From positions 1-64,000 of IMG/VR virus record IMGVR_UViG_3300025917_000002: a DNA stretch of 64,000 nt; one strand, given 5' to 3'. Position numbers and translations under genes: made by a program. Origin of the DNA: a virus. How positions within the stretch are numbered: position 1 is the stretch's first letter; each line of letters opens with the position of its first letter. This document shows, piece by piece, positions 30,777 through 39,518 of the stretch. The notes under the pieces are model-generated. The model made no database searches. It was given only the letters and a program-made list of their open reading frames with translations, and was not told where the DNA came from.

Positions 30777-31084
30777 AACTACACGAGTGGCAAGCACAGC
30801 AGCGGGCGGCGGTGGCTCCTGAGTTTGTGCCGGACGCGGAGCGCCAGTGCGCGGGGAAGGAACGGTACTTCTCGCGGGCAGATGCGCAGCAGGCCCTCGT
30901 AAAGATGCGAGCTTCGGGAAAGGCGAGTGGGCCGCTGAACACGTATCTGTGTTGCCTTTGCGGTGACTGGCACATGGGCCATCCGCCGAACGTGGGCATC
31001 CCACTTGTGGTTGCGTGGGTTTGGAAACCGTGGTGGGTGCGGCTGGCGGATTGGTGGTATGATCGGGCGCGAGAAAACCGTTGA
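30773..31084 (+). CDS. Zinc-binding phage protein (CxxCGxWHxGH type)
   Basis: 103 residues. A single Cys near residue 27 followed about 45 residues later by Y-L-C-C-L-C-G-D-W-H-M-G-H-P matches a common small phage family that binds zinc through Cys/His. A hydrophobic Trp-rich segment and basic tail follow. Start coupled to the previous stop. Confidence 0.6.
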   Translation: MKLHEWQAQQRAAVAPEFVPDAERQCAGKERYFSRADAQQALVKMRASGKASGPLNTYLCCLCGDWHMGHPPNVGIPLVVAWVWKPWWVRLADWWYDRARENR

Positions 31085-31109
31085 TCCCGCCCGCGACCTG
31101 TGGTACGAT
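31081..31109 (+). promoter_or_regulatory. Rightward promoter with extended -10
   Basis: TTGATC, 17-base spacer, TACGAT with TG one base upstream of the -10. Start near 31116; the transcript meets the terminator at 31153-31189 before the gene at 31234. A similar TGGTATGAT lies at 31055-31063 without a -35. Confidence 0.6.
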
Positions 31110-31152
31110 CGCGCCAACTCCTAGTGAGAATAGTGAAACAAGCGAGGGGCGG

Positions 31153-31189
31153 GGCCGTCGGCTTTTAGGGTCGGCGGCCTTGCTCTTTT
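31153..31189 (+). terminator. Leader terminator / attenuator
   Basis: GGCCGTCGGC pairs with GTCGGCGGCC (two G-U pairs) across a seven-base loop, then CTTGCTCTTTT. It is about 37 bases into the transcript of the 31081 promoter. Confidence 0.55.
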
Positions 31190-31233
31190 GGGGATGTGAT
31201 CGCAGCGAAAGTCTGTTATAAGAAGGAGCGGTG

Positions 31234-31401
31234 ATGGCTTGCCAAAACAACCACTCCCAAGCGTATCAATGCCGCCGGTGCAAGCGGTATTATTGCCATG
31301 AGCACAAGTTGATCTATGACGATGAGTTCTGGTGGTGGAAGTGCAAGGGGCTGGGGCGGCTTCATCGCACGACTGCTGATGGGAGGATCATTTTAAGATG
31401 A
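31234..31401 (+). CDS. Small Cys/His-rich protein
   Basis: 55 residues: C-R-R-C, then C-H-E-H within ten residues and another Cys, so a compact metal-binding module, with a Trp-rich F-W-W-W patch. AGGAG precedes the start. Likely zinc binding; role unknown. Confidence 0.55.
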   Translation: MACQNNHSQAYQCRRCKRYYCHEHKLIYDDEFWWWKCKGLGRLHRTTADGRIILR

Positions 31402-31511
31402 TTATCAAGTGGCTCCTCTCCCCGACCAAGCTCCCCCCGTCGCCGCCCTGGTGGCTGGTCATCGTGGTCTGCGGGGGGATTGGCATTCTGAGGTGGTTGT
31501 TTGAGGGCTAA
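31398..31511 (+). CDS. Very small membrane protein
   Basis: 37 residues, one hydrophobic segment (about 17-34). Overlaps neighbours at both ends. Function unknown. Confidence 0.45.
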   Translation: MIIKWLLSPTKLPPSPPWWLVIVVCGGIGILRWLFEG

Positions 31512-31725
31512 AAAGTACGTCCAGACGCGCGATGGTGATAAGATCGTGGTCGGCGAGGGCCGGTCCCGGTTGCACAAAATCGCTTGTTGCGACTGTGGCT
31601 TGGTTCACGTTCTCAAGTTTAAGCTGGAGGGCTCGGTTATTACGTTTAGGGCGTACCGGGACAATCGGGCGACCGGACAGCGGCGGCGGAGGGAGCACGA
31701 GTTTGTGCCGAGGAAGCGCCGATGA
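31501..31725 (+). CDS. Small basic C-x-CG protein (TTG start)
   Basis: 74 residues, basic, with A-C-C-D-C-G-L-V-H-V in the middle, similar to phage proteins found next to terminase genes. The only start in the needed place is TTG at 31501. Overlaps the terminase start by four bases. Confidence 0.5.
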   Translation: MRAKKYVQTRDGDKIVVGEGRSRLHKIACCDCGLVHVLKFKLEGSVITFRAYRDNRATGQRRRREHEFVPRKRR

Positions 31726-34580
31726 CAATAGATATGTCAGCCTACTCCCCCGAGCAGCTCGCGGCCCTCGATGCTGAGGCGGCGCTTGCGATGGGGGCGG
31801 TTGCGGCGATGACCAAGGTGGTCAGGCCGGAGCCGCAGTGGTGCCCTCACAAGCCGAGCGAGCGGCAGAAACTTTTCCTCGACCTTGATTGCTCGGAGGC
31901 ATTTTATGGTGGGGCGGCGGGCGGAGGCAAGCAGGTTCCGTTGTCCACTCCCATCCCAACACCCGATGGATTCACGCAGAATGGAGACTTGCGAGTTGGG
32001 GATCGTGTGTTTGATGAGAACGGGCAAATTTGCCGGGTTACGACTTTGTTTCCTACAGAACTTCCGCAGGTTGCGTATCGTCTCACCTTCGATGACGGCT
32101 CTCAAATAGATGCGTGCTCGGAACATCAGTGGCTCACATTTGATGCAAAGGAACTTGGGGCGCTTACTAGGCGTGATCCTGTATGGAGAGCCCGACGACG
32201 GGCTAGGCGAGAGTCTAGGGTACTAGGGACCAAATCCAAAAAGTTTACGGCCAGCCTTATTGCGCGAAACATGGCAAATCCCCCACCATCATTACCCCCA
32301 CCGACTGGATCAATCCGAACCACGGAAGAAATCTATCAGACCCTCTACACAAAAAAGGGTCGGGCCAACCATGCAATCCCAGTTGCGGGCGCGCTGAATT
32401 TACTTGATGCTGATTTGCCCATTGATCCGTACACACTTGGTCTATGGTTAGGGGATGGGATGTCGGCATCGGGTCGAATAGGGATGGCATTAGCTGACGC
32501 TGACGAGATTAAAGTACCCTATGTACGGGGGACGCGGAAGATTAGAGAACCCAATGGCGTCACCTCCTTTTCTGCCTTTGCTACGGACTACTATCCCGAT
32601 TTACATGTGAGGCTAAAGCAGGCAGGGCTCATAAATAATAAGCACGTTCCAACGGTTTATCTCCGAGGGTCCCGAAGCCAGCGATTGGCCTTACTCCAAG
32701 GTCTGATGGATACCGATGGAACCGTGTCTGATGGTGGCTCGGCTGAATTTGCAAACACAAACAAGCTCTTAATTGATGCTGCGCATGAACTGATCGTCAG
32801 CTTGGGATGGAAAGCCAGAATTATTGAGGGGCGAGCGAGGTGCAATGGTGAGGATCACGGACCAGTGTGGAATATAAAGTGGACGCCCTCGGACTACGTA
32901 TTTCGCCTGCCGCGCAAATGCCGAAAGCAGAAACTTGCTGTGCGCCGCACAACCCGATTTCGATACATTGTTGATTGCCGCCCGATAGAGCCTGAACCGA
33001 TGCGCTGTATTGCGGTCGATGCGCCTTCACACTTGTACCTCGTAGGCCGTTCGATGATTCCAACACACAACAGCGATGCGCTCTTGATGGCCGCTTTGCA
33101 ATACGTCCACGTCCCCGGCTACGCAGCAATCCTGTTCAGGCGCACGCTGACGGACCTCGCGCTCCCCGAGTCCCTAATTCCCCGGTCGTTCGAGTGGCTC
33201 AAAGGGCGGACCCCGGCGGTTTGGCATGAGAAGGAGTCGCTTGGGGTGCCGGGGCGGACGTGGGTTTTCCCGAGCGGCGCGACGCTCACGTTTGGTTATC
33301 TGGACACCGAAGTAGACAAGTACCGCTACCAATCCAGCGCCTACCAGTTCGTCGGCTTCGATGAGGTCACGCAATTTACCGAATCAATGTATCTTTATCT
33401 GTTCAGTCGGCTGCGCCGCCTGAAAGCGATGGACGTTCCGTTGCGGCTCCGGGCCGCAAGCAATCCTGGCGGAGAGGGCCACGAGTGGGCGAAGGCCCGA
33501 TTCATTCCCGAGGACTATACGAAGGACCAGGGGAAGGAACTGAAGGTCTGGACGAAGACGTTTGTTGATGACGAACAGAAGGAAATCACGACCCAATTCG
33601 TGCCGTCGCGGATCACGGATAACCCCGCGCTCGACCAAGCGACCTATATTGATGGCTTGGGGAAGCTCGACCGCGTTACACGCGAGCAATTGCTCTATGG
33701 AGACTGGGCGATCTCCCCGACCGGGCGAACCTACTTCAACCCTGACGCCCTCGCTCTGTTCAAGGCGATGCCCGCCGAGATCGGAGAGCTGGTTTTTACC
33801 GAGAACCGGCTCGGAGAGAAGCGGCTCATCTTCCAGCGGCGCGAGGACGGGATGCTCAGCGTGTGGCGAACGCCCGTCGCCGGTCGCCGCTACGTGATGG
33901 GCTGCGACGCCGCGCTTGGCAAGGACGCGAACAAGGGCGAAGGCAAGGTGGACCCGGACTGGTCGGTGGTGCAGGTCCGCGAGCAGGAAACCGGCGAACA
34001 GGTGGCGCGCTTTCGCGGTCGGATCAGCGAAGCGTTCTTCGGCGAATATTGGGTCCGGCTCCACCGCTGGTACAACAACGCTTTCGTCGTTCCCGCCGTT
34101 ACCGGTGGCTACGGGCGCGCGGCGCTCGTCAGCGCGATGGCGACGGGCTTAGAGGCGAAGTACGTCTACTGGCGCGAGGACGAAACAGGGATGCCCGGTC
34201 GTCGCCCTACGGGCGCTCCTGACCTCGGTTTCACCGAGTCGGTCGCAACGAGGCCGGTCCTCTACTCTCTGCTCGACACCGCAATCATCCAGCACGCGAT
34301 TGAGACTTATGATGCTGTGACGATCAACGAGTATTATGCGTTCGAGATTAACAAGGATGGGAAGCCCCAGGCGCGCGCGGGCACCAAGGATGACTGCGTG
34401 ACGGCGGACGCCCTCTGCGTCAAGGGGATGCAGGTCGCCCCCCGCGTCATCAAACCGGCGCTCGGCTCGTTCGTGCCCCGGCGTAAGTACGGAGGGCCGC
34501 AGGCGGCGAGGGACTGGGAGGAGGAGCGGTATTGGAGGGAGCAGATGAAGCCGACGGGGTCGAGGCTTGATCGGGGGTAG
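31722..34580 (+). CDS. Terminase large subunit with intein
   Basis: 952-residue precursor; about 572 residues after intein removal. The ATPase has Walker A GGAAGGGK-S interrupted by the intein at residues 71-450, and Walker B V-G-F-D-E. The nuclease part carries M-G-C-D-A-A-L-G and a later D-D-C-V-T-A-D-A. It translocates DNA into the prohead and cuts concatemers. Followed by its own stop and a promoter for the next unit. Confidence 0.92.
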   Translation: MTIDMSAYSPEQLAALDAEAALAMGAVAAMTKVVRPEPQWCPHKPSERQKLFLDLDCSEAFYGGAAGGGKQVPLSTPIPTPDGFTQNGDLRVGDRVFDENGQICRVTTLFPTELPQVAYRLTFDDGSQIDACSEHQWLTFDAKELGALTRRDPVWRARRRARRESRVLGTKSKKFTASLIARNMANPPPSLPPPTGSIRTTEEIYQTLYTKKGRANHAIPVAGALNLLDADLPIDPYTLGLWLGDGMSASGRIGMALADADEIKVPYVRGTRKIREPNGVTSFSAFATDYYPDLHVRLKQAGLINNKHVPTVYLRGSRSQRLALLQGLMDTDGTVSDGGSAEFANTNKLLIDAAHELIVSLGWKARIIEGRARCNGEDHGPVWNIKWTPSDYVFRLPRKCRKQKLAVRRTTRFRYIVDCRPIEPEPMRCIAVDAPSHLYLVGRSMIPTHNSDALLMAALQYVHVPGYAAILFRRTLTDLALPESLIPRSFEWLKGRTPAVWHEKESLGVPGRTWVFPSGATLTFGYLDTEVDKYRYQSSAYQFVGFDEVTQFTESMYLYLFSRLRRLKAMDVPLRLRAASNPGGEGHEWAKARFIPEDYTKDQGKELKVWTKTFVDDEQKEITTQFVPSRITDNPALDQATYIDGLGKLDRVTREQLLYGDWAISPTGRTYFNPDALALFKAMPAEIGELVFTENRLGEKRLIFQRREDGMLSVWRTPVAGRRYVMGCDAALGKDANKGEGKVDPDWSVVQVREQETGEQVARFRGRISEAFFGEYWVRLHRWYNNAFVVPAVTGGYGRAALVSAMATGLEAKYVYWREDETGMPGRRPTGAPDLGFTESVATRPVLYSLLDTAIIQHAIETYDAVTINEYYAFEINKDGKPQARAGTKDDCVTADALCVKGMQVAPRVIKPALGSFVPRRKYGGPQAARDWEEERYWREQMKPTGSRLDRG
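31932..33071 (+). mobile_element. Class-3-type intein with LAGLIDADG endonuclease in terminase Walker A
   Basis: 380 residues from Gln71 to Asn450, followed by Ser as the +1 residue and splitting GGGK from S. The first residue is not Cys or Ser. The class 3 W-C-T triad is present: Trp137 (S-E-H-Q-W), Cys429 (R-C-I-A-V-D) and Thr448 (P-T-H-N). LAGLIDADG helices are at 237-246 and 324-333. Class 3 inteins initiate splicing through the block F cysteine. Confidence 0.85.
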
Positions 34581-34596
34581 CCCGCGAGATTTGTGC

Positions 34597-34625
34597 TTGA
34601 CAGGCTATACCACCTATGGTAAAAA
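34597..34625 (+). promoter_or_regulatory. Rightward promoter for J-domain gene
   Basis: TTGACA (34597-34602), 17-base spacer, TAAAAA with TG upstream. It begins TTGACAGGCTAT like the other promoters of this phage. Start near 34632; the gene begins at 34650 after GAGG. Confidence 0.6.
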
Positions 34626-34649
34626 TAGAGGCTGCCGAGGGTGGTACTT

Positions 34650-35288
34650 ATGAATATAGTCTACAAAGCTCTGGTCCGATGGCCGGGTGATCTAACCGAG
34701 TCTCGCCGACGCAGCCGATTTGGCGATGTGGCTTGGGGCAAAACCCTGAAGGTGTTGGACCGAGAACTGGCGCTGCTCGGGGCAAGCAACATCATATTCC
34801 AAGTTGCTGTTGAGGACCACGACATCAGGCTCGATGGCGGGTTGCGAGCGGGTTCTAAGAAGGAACATCCCGGCGTTATTATTACGTTCGATTCAATCCA
34901 CGGGCCATTGAGTTACTGGACGGATGAATACGATGAGTTTGCCGATAACGTGCGGGCGATCGCGCTTTCGCTGGAAGCCCTGCGGGCAGTGGACCGCCAC
35001 GGGGTTAATAAGAAAGGCTCGCAGTATGAGGGTTATAAGAGGTTGCCGGGAGTTGGGGAAACGGGGAACGGTCGGCCCCGGTTGGAGACACCGGAACAAG
35101 CTGCTAAGTTTGTGGCTAAGCACGTGGATGTACCGAAAGAACTGCTGATGAGCAATAAGTTTGTGTGGGAGGCTTCTTACAAAGAAGCTGCGAAGCGACT
35201 ACACCCAGATAATAAAGAGACTGGCGATGATGAGCTGTTCGTCGAGCTACAAGATGCGGCGGTTATACTGAAGGGGCATCATGGCTAA
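34650..35288 (+). CDS. J-domain-containing protein
   Basis: 212 residues. The C-terminal 50 residues contain S-Y-K-E-A-A-K-R-L-H-P-D-N-K, with the HPD tripeptide that lets J-proteins stimulate Hsp70 (DnaK), and the following helix. The N-terminal 150 residues are globular and unrecognised. Could recruit host DnaK during head assembly or replication. Start chosen for GAGG ten bases upstream. Confidence 0.7.
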   Translation: MNIVYKALVRWPGDLTESRRRSRFGDVAWGKTLKVLDRELALLGASNIIFQVAVEDHDIRLDGGLRAGSKKEHPGVIITFDSIHGPLSYWTDEYDEFADNVRAIALSLEALRAVDRHGVNKKGSQYEGYKRLPGVGETGNGRPRLETPEQAAKFVAKHVDVPKELLMSNKFVWEASYKEAAKRLHPDNKETGDDELFVELQDAAVILKGHHG

Positions 35289-35424
35289 ATCGCCTATTGC
35301 CACCAAACAGAAGATCACAAGAATGGTTGAGCTGGTCTGCGGGCGATGTGGCTGGAAGTGGCAGCCCAAGGTAGAGCGGCCCAAGAAGTGTCCGGGGTGC
35401 AAGAATCCGTTGGTTTGGGGATAA
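35281..35424 (+). CDS. Zinc-ribbon mini-protein
   Basis: 47 residues: C-G-R-C and C-P-G-C 16 residues apart, basic throughout. Overlaps the J-domain gene by eight bases. Probably nucleic-acid binding. Confidence 0.6.
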   Translation: MAKSPIATKQKITRMVELVCGRCGWKWQPKVERPKKCPGCKNPLVWG

Positions 35425-35428
35425 GCAC

Positions 35429-35617
35429 ATGGCCCCAAATAAATCCAGTGAGCAAACCTACGTCGTCATCGGCACCATCACCAAGCGCGCCCGCTTCGCG
35501 GTTAGCGCAAACAGCCCCGAGGAAGCGATGGACAAGGTAAGGGGCGGCGAGTGGGATAGTGTGGAGCCGGGGAAGACGTTCGATTGGGAAGTGGAGCGGG
35601 CGGAGGAGAGCGTTTGA
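35429..35617 (+). CDS. Small hypothetical protein
   Basis: 62 residues, alpha/beta, resembling short phage proteins with A-x-S-P-E-E-A-M-D. Overlaps the methylase start by one base (TGATG). Function unknown. Confidence 0.55.
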   Translation: MAPNKSSEQTYVVIGTITKRARFAVSANSPEEAMDKVRGGEWDSVEPGKTFDWEVERAEESV

Positions 35618-36144
35618 TGGCGCAATCACAACCAATGCAAATTCTGACCTCGCATCAGTCGCAGGACTGGTACACGCCGCCTTACATCATTGAGATGGTG
35701 CGAGAGGTTCTTGGGGTGATCGGACTTGACCCTGCAAGCGATCCGATACCGCAGCGATGGATTAAGGCCGACCGCTATCTTGATAATCCGTGGGGCCTGA
35801 ACTGTGCCTGGAAAGCGTCTACCGTGTTTTGCAATCCGCCTTACGGAAAACTTGCAGGGCAAAGTAATCAAGCCGTCTGGTCGCTTACTATGTCGGATCA
35901 GTACAGGGCGGGCGCTTTCAAAGAAGGTATCTTACTTATCAACTCCACGCACGGTTACAAATGGTACGAGGAACTTTGGACACGCTACACGGTCTGCCTT
36001 GCACGCGAGCGTATCAGGTTCGTCAAGCCTGACGGGACAATCGGCGGTCAGGCAAAACGCGGGCAGACCTTTGTTTACTTCGGAGTAGATGATCAGAAGT
36101 TTGCGCACGTGTTCGGCAAGCTCGGGAGGATTATCAGACCATGA
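35617..36144 (+). CDS. Phage Dam-type DNA N6-adenine methyltransferase
   Basis: 175 residues. D-W-Y-T-P-P-Y near the start, L-D-P-A-S-D-P at 37-43 and V-F-C-N-P-P-Y-G at 70-77 (NPPY 73-76) are the motifs of the phage DNA N-6-adenine-methyltransferase family (PF05869-like). It transfers methyl groups from AdoMet to adenine, usually protecting phage DNA from restriction. The target site cannot be read from the sequence. Confidence 0.88.
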   Translation: MAQSQPMQILTSHQSQDWYTPPYIIEMVREVLGVIGLDPASDPIPQRWIKADRYLDNPWGLNCAWKASTVFCNPPYGKLAGQSNQAVWSLTMSDQYRAGAFKEGILLINSTHGYKWYEELWTRYTVCLARERIRFVKPDGTIGGQAKRGQTFVYFGVDDQKFAHVFGKLGRIIRP

Positions 36145-36293
36145 GAACCCCCGAAGCGATCAAAGCGAGCGCCAGTAGCTCCAAACCGGGTGAGCAGACC
36201 TCCGCCGCCCACCGCGAGCTGCTCATTATCGAGCTGCTCCTCGACATCAGAGGGTTGCTGGTGGAGCTTGTTGAGCGGGTGCCGGGGGATTAA
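36141..36293 (+). CDS. Small helical protein
   Basis: 50 residues, mainly one amphipathic, leucine-rich helix (about 25-48). ATGA overlap with the methylase stop. Function unknown. Confidence 0.5.
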   Translation: MRTPEAIKASASSSKPGEQTSAAHRELLIIELLLDIRGLLVELVERVPGD

Positions 36294-36330
36294 AAGCCTG
36301 CCTAACGGCAGATCAACTCGTGGAGGACCA

Positions 36331-36558
36331 ATGACCAAAAAGAAACCAAGGTACGGCAAGATAACGTGGCTTGGGAATACGCAAACCAAAGAGCTACACC
36401 GGCTTGTCGAAGGTGAGGCGCACGATCCCCGCTGCCAGCTCTACGAGATCGGCTCGAACCACCGGAAGGTCACGCGAACGGCGCGGGAGCTTCGGGAGCT
36501 TGATTATGACGCTTGCGCGTTTTGTACGCGGAAGTTTCGGAGCCGGGAGAACACCTAA
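36331..36558 (+). CDS. Small Cys-containing basic protein
   Basis: 75 residues with C-A-F-C in the C-terminal part, another Cys near residue 34 and a basic N-terminus (MTKKKPRYGK). TGGAGG six to eight bases upstream fixes the start. Possible zinc protein. Confidence 0.55.
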   Translation: MTKKKPRYGKITWLGNTQTKELHRLVEGEAHDPRCQLYEIGSNHRKVTRTARELRELDYDACAFCTRKFRSRENT

Positions 36559-36559
36559 A

Positions 36560-36742
36560 ATGACACTACAAGAACTAGCGATTAGGGAACGCCAAGCGCA
36601 CAAAGATATGCGGGGCGAGCAGCTTCGGCTGGAGCGATTCGAGCAACTGCTCCTACGGCTCAACGAGTGGCGCGCGGACCCTTCGAGCGTCCGCTGGCAG
36701 CCCGTCCAGAAGCTCATTGATGAGTTGGAGCGCGAGCGATGA
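36560..36742 (+). CDS. Small coiled-coil protein
   Basis: 60 residues, charged helix throughout with a W-Q-P-V-Q-K break. Starts one base after the previous stop and overlaps the next gene by four. Function unknown. Confidence 0.55.
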   Translation: MTLQELAIRERQAHKDMRGEQLRLERFEQLLLRLNEWRADPSSVRWQPVQKLIDELERER

Positions 36743-36858
36743 CCATTCTCACCTGGATTCTAGCCGCCCTCGCGGCTCTGGTGCTACTCGTCATCATCGT
36801 AGCGGCTCTGGCCTTGTGGGCCGAGCGCGGAGACAAGTGGGATAATTTTTGGCGCTAG
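36739..36858 (+). CDS. Very small membrane protein
   Basis: 39 residues with one Ala/Leu/Val membrane segment (about 5-28) and a polar end. The 210 bases that follow hold no gene but have GC-rich patches and no clear promoter. Function unknown. Confidence 0.5.
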   Translation: MTILTWILAALAALVLLVIIVAALALWAERGDKWDNFWR

Positions 36859-37070
36859 CTCCACCGCCCCCACCGCCGCTCCGCAATAACCATTGCCCCG
36901 CCCCGCGATTCGGCGTACACTCAAGCGCGAAGCAGAACGCCGCAGAGGAAGTCGAATAAGTAGCTTCATCATACTGCGTACAAGCAACGGCGTGATGACC
37001 AAGCGTATCTTGGCCGTGCGGCGTGGCAGCTCTGCGGCGGTCATGTAAGTACGTCAATGAGGAACGCCAA

Positions 37071-39482
37071 ATGAGCCTAGCAGAACGCTTCATCCCGTCC
37101 GCGATTCGCGGAATGTTCGGCGGAAACGGCGGCCAGCCGCCCGAAGAAATCGCCGAGCAGGAGCCACCGCCGATTTCCACCCAACTTTCGATCAACAAGG
37201 ACGAGCTGGAGCGCATCCGGCTCCAAATCCACTCAGACTACGACCTCGCGCTCGACGACCACAACATTCGGCTCCGCCGATGCGCCCGCCAAGAGGAACT
37301 TTGGCGCAAAAAGCCCGGAATGCCCGGCGGCGAAACCGGCGAATCGAACTTCCGCGTTCCCATCTGCACCGCCCTCATCTTCGCCAAGCACGCCCGCGAA
37401 ATCGACGCGATGTTCGGTCCAAAAGCGAGCGTTTCGGCCACCCCGCGCGGCCCTTCGGACACTAAAGCGGCGAAAAAGGTGTCGATCGCGATGTCCTGGC
37501 AGGTCTTGGACAACATGAAGTGCATAAAACCCGTTGCTCTTTGGGCGCTCCGCCGCCTCAAGCACGGGCGTTCCTTCGCTTTCGTCCCCTGGGAGTCGAA
37601 ATTCTACACCAAGTACGAAAATGGCGAGCGAAAACGGGTCAAATACCAATCATCTCCGATGATTTACCCCCTCGGAAACGACGAAATCATGCTCCCAGCC
37701 GACGTAGAAGGCTGTGACACCGTTCAGGACGCCCGTTGGGTGATGAGGCGCTACAAAACGACTCCTACGGAGATGCTCCAGCGCGAATCCGTGCCCGGAG
37801 AGCCCCAAAACGAGGAAGGCGACTGGTACCAAGGGATTTCCGAGAACTTCGAGAAGATCGTTCGGCTCGGTCGGGACGGCATCAACCGCTACCAGATGTC
37901 CAACGAAGATCAATCGAAGGTTGTCGCGGATCGCGATGAGGGCGTCATGCGTGATATGAGCAGCTCCGTCCGCGAGTACGTCATTGTGGAGGAGCATTAT
38001 ATAAGGTGGAGGATGGAAGTGGGCGCGCCACCCGAGGAGGAAACCGATGAAGATACCGAACTTGAAATTTCAGCCGACACTCCCGCCGATGCAGCGCAAC
38101 CCGCAGGTACTTTTAAGGATGAGCAAGGCGTCGTCAGAGAAATGCTCGAAACTGATCTTGTCGTTCGTTACGTCCGAGATTTGCACCTCATCGTCGGAAT
38201 CCAGCGGCTCGCCGAACTCTACCCGGATACGCCGAACAAGCGGCCCATCTTAGAGATGTCGCTGCTGAACGACGGACAATACTGGTGCCAAGGCTTGATC
38301 GAACTGACCGAGGAGATCGAGCAGGAAATGTCCATCCTCGCGAATAAGCTGATCGAAGCCGTCGGCATGTCCATTGCTCCGCCGATCTTCGTCGAACCTA
38401 CCGTCGGCGAGAACTTCATGAACCGGAAGTATGGCCCCTACGACCTCATCCCGACCGCCAACGCCGCCGGTGTCCAGCAGATGAAGATCACGCCGCAGAT
38501 TGAGTCCTTTGCGCAGCTCTGGCTCCTGTTCCAGCAAATCTACGAGCAAGTCACAGGCATCTCACAGGGGGTTTTTGGCCGGGCGATGGACCAGCCCAAC
38601 GCCCCCCGCACGCTCGGGGGCCAGCGGCTCGTAGCCGCCGCAGGGGACGTTCGGCTCGCGCTCGACATGCGAATGCTCGCCGAGGACCTCACGCGCGTCC
38701 TTGAGTGGATTTGGGACCTCTGGCGTATGATGGGCTCCGAGCAGGAGTTCTACCGCGTCGCGGAGGGCGATGCCCCGCGCGGCACCTTCAACACCGGCGA
38801 GGTCAACGAGGGCTTCGCTGCGCTCTCCGCCAAGGAGCGCGAAGCCAGCTACGACTTCTCCTTCCAGTTCGCAGATGACATGCAGCTCCGCGAAGGTAAG
38901 AAGCAGGAAATCCTGCTCGTGATGCAGGTCCTCTCGACCCTTCCGATCATCGCCACGAACCCCGCCGCTCAGTACCGCCTAGCTGTCGAGTTCTGCGAGG
39001 TCTTCAACATCGATTTCACGGAGATCATGGACGAGCCCCCACCGCTCTTTTCGCCGCGTCTGCCGTCGCTAGAGTGGACCCTTCTGCTCCAAGGTGAAGA
39101 CATCAACATCCACCCCGCCGACGACGACCAAACCCACATCGACGACCACGAGAACCGCGTCACAGCGATGTCGCTCGCTCCCGCCGAAGACCAGGACTGG
39201 GACGCGATCCTCGCGATGCGCGAACACGTCATCCAGCACCAACAGCAGATGCTTGCCAAACAGCAAGCACAGGAAGTTATGGCCGGGCTGCAAGCGATGC
39301 TCGGCGTAGCGCAGGGGGGCGTGCCCGGCCTTGGCGGAGGCGGTGGCCTGCCCCCCGGCAATCCCAACGCCCAAGGTATGCAAGGCGCGGGTCAGGCCGG
39401 ACTCGGCGCGCTCGGCGGCGGCCCCACCATCGGTGGCGGCATGGGCGGGGGGATGGAGGGGATGGGGCCGGTCGGCGGGTAG
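37071..39482 (+). CDS. Portal protein
   Basis: 803 residues. Large head-tail connector-type portal: long N-terminal region with R-R-C-A-R-Q-E-E-L-W, a central region with I-E-Q-E-M-S-I-L-A-N-K-L-I-E-A-V-G, and a Gln-rich helix then a Gly-rich tail (GGGGGLPPGN and on). Forms the dodecameric vertex through which DNA is packaged and ejected. The position after terminase and before scaffold and capsid supports this. Assignment by size, order and general sequence features. Confidence 0.8.
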   Translation: MSLAERFIPSAIRGMFGGNGGQPPEEIAEQEPPPISTQLSINKDELERIRLQIHSDYDLALDDHNIRLRRCARQEELWRKKPGMPGGETGESNFRVPICTALIFAKHAREIDAMFGPKASVSATPRGPSDTKAAKKVSIAMSWQVLDNMKCIKPVALWALRRLKHGRSFAFVPWESKFYTKYENGERKRVKYQSSPMIYPLGNDEIMLPADVEGCDTVQDARWVMRRYKTTPTEMLQRESVPGEPQNEEGDWYQGISENFEKIVRLGRDGINRYQMSNEDQSKVVADRDEGVMRDMSSSVREYVIVEEHYIRWRMEVGAPPEEETDEDTELEISADTPADAAQPAGTFKDEQGVVREMLETDLVVRYVRDLHLIVGIQRLAELYPDTPNKRPILEMSLLNDGQYWCQGLIELTEEIEQEMSILANKLIEAVGMSIAPPIFVEPTVGENFMNRKYGPYDLIPTANAAGVQQMKITPQIESFAQLWLLFQQIYEQVTGISQGVFGRAMDQPNAPRTLGGQRLVAAAGDVRLALDMRMLAEDLTRVLEWIWDLWRMMGSEQEFYRVAEGDAPRGTFNTGEVNEGFAALSAKEREASYDFSFQFADDMQLREGKKQEILLVMQVLSTLPIIATNPAAQYRLAVEFCEVFNIDFTEIMDEPPPLFSPRLPSLEWTLLLQGEDINIHPADDDQTHIDDHENRVTAMSLAPAEDQDWDAILAMREHVIQHQQQMLAKQQAQEVMAGLQAMLGVAQGGVPGLGGGGGLPPGNPNAQGMQGAGQAGLGALGGGPTIGGGMGGGMEGMGPVGG

Positions 39483-39483
39483 C

Positions 39484-39512
39484 TTGACAGGTGTATGTAT
39501 GTATGTTATTCT
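39484..39512 (+). promoter_or_regulatory. Rightward promoter, leaderless RHH gene
   Basis: TTGACA (39484-39489), 17-base GTAT-repeat spacer, TATTCT (39507-39512). The GTG start of the RHH gene is at 39519, the expected first transcribed base. Confidence 0.7.
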
Positions 39513-39518
39513 CGCCTC

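Noticed and set aside
30318-31250. 310-codon minus-strand frame
   Set aside because: Overlaps the HTH and small zinc genes on the plus strand, Pro/Ser/Arg rich without motif or start signal.
33384-34064. 226-codon minus-strand frame in terminase
   Set aside because: Antisense shadow of the terminase nuclease region.
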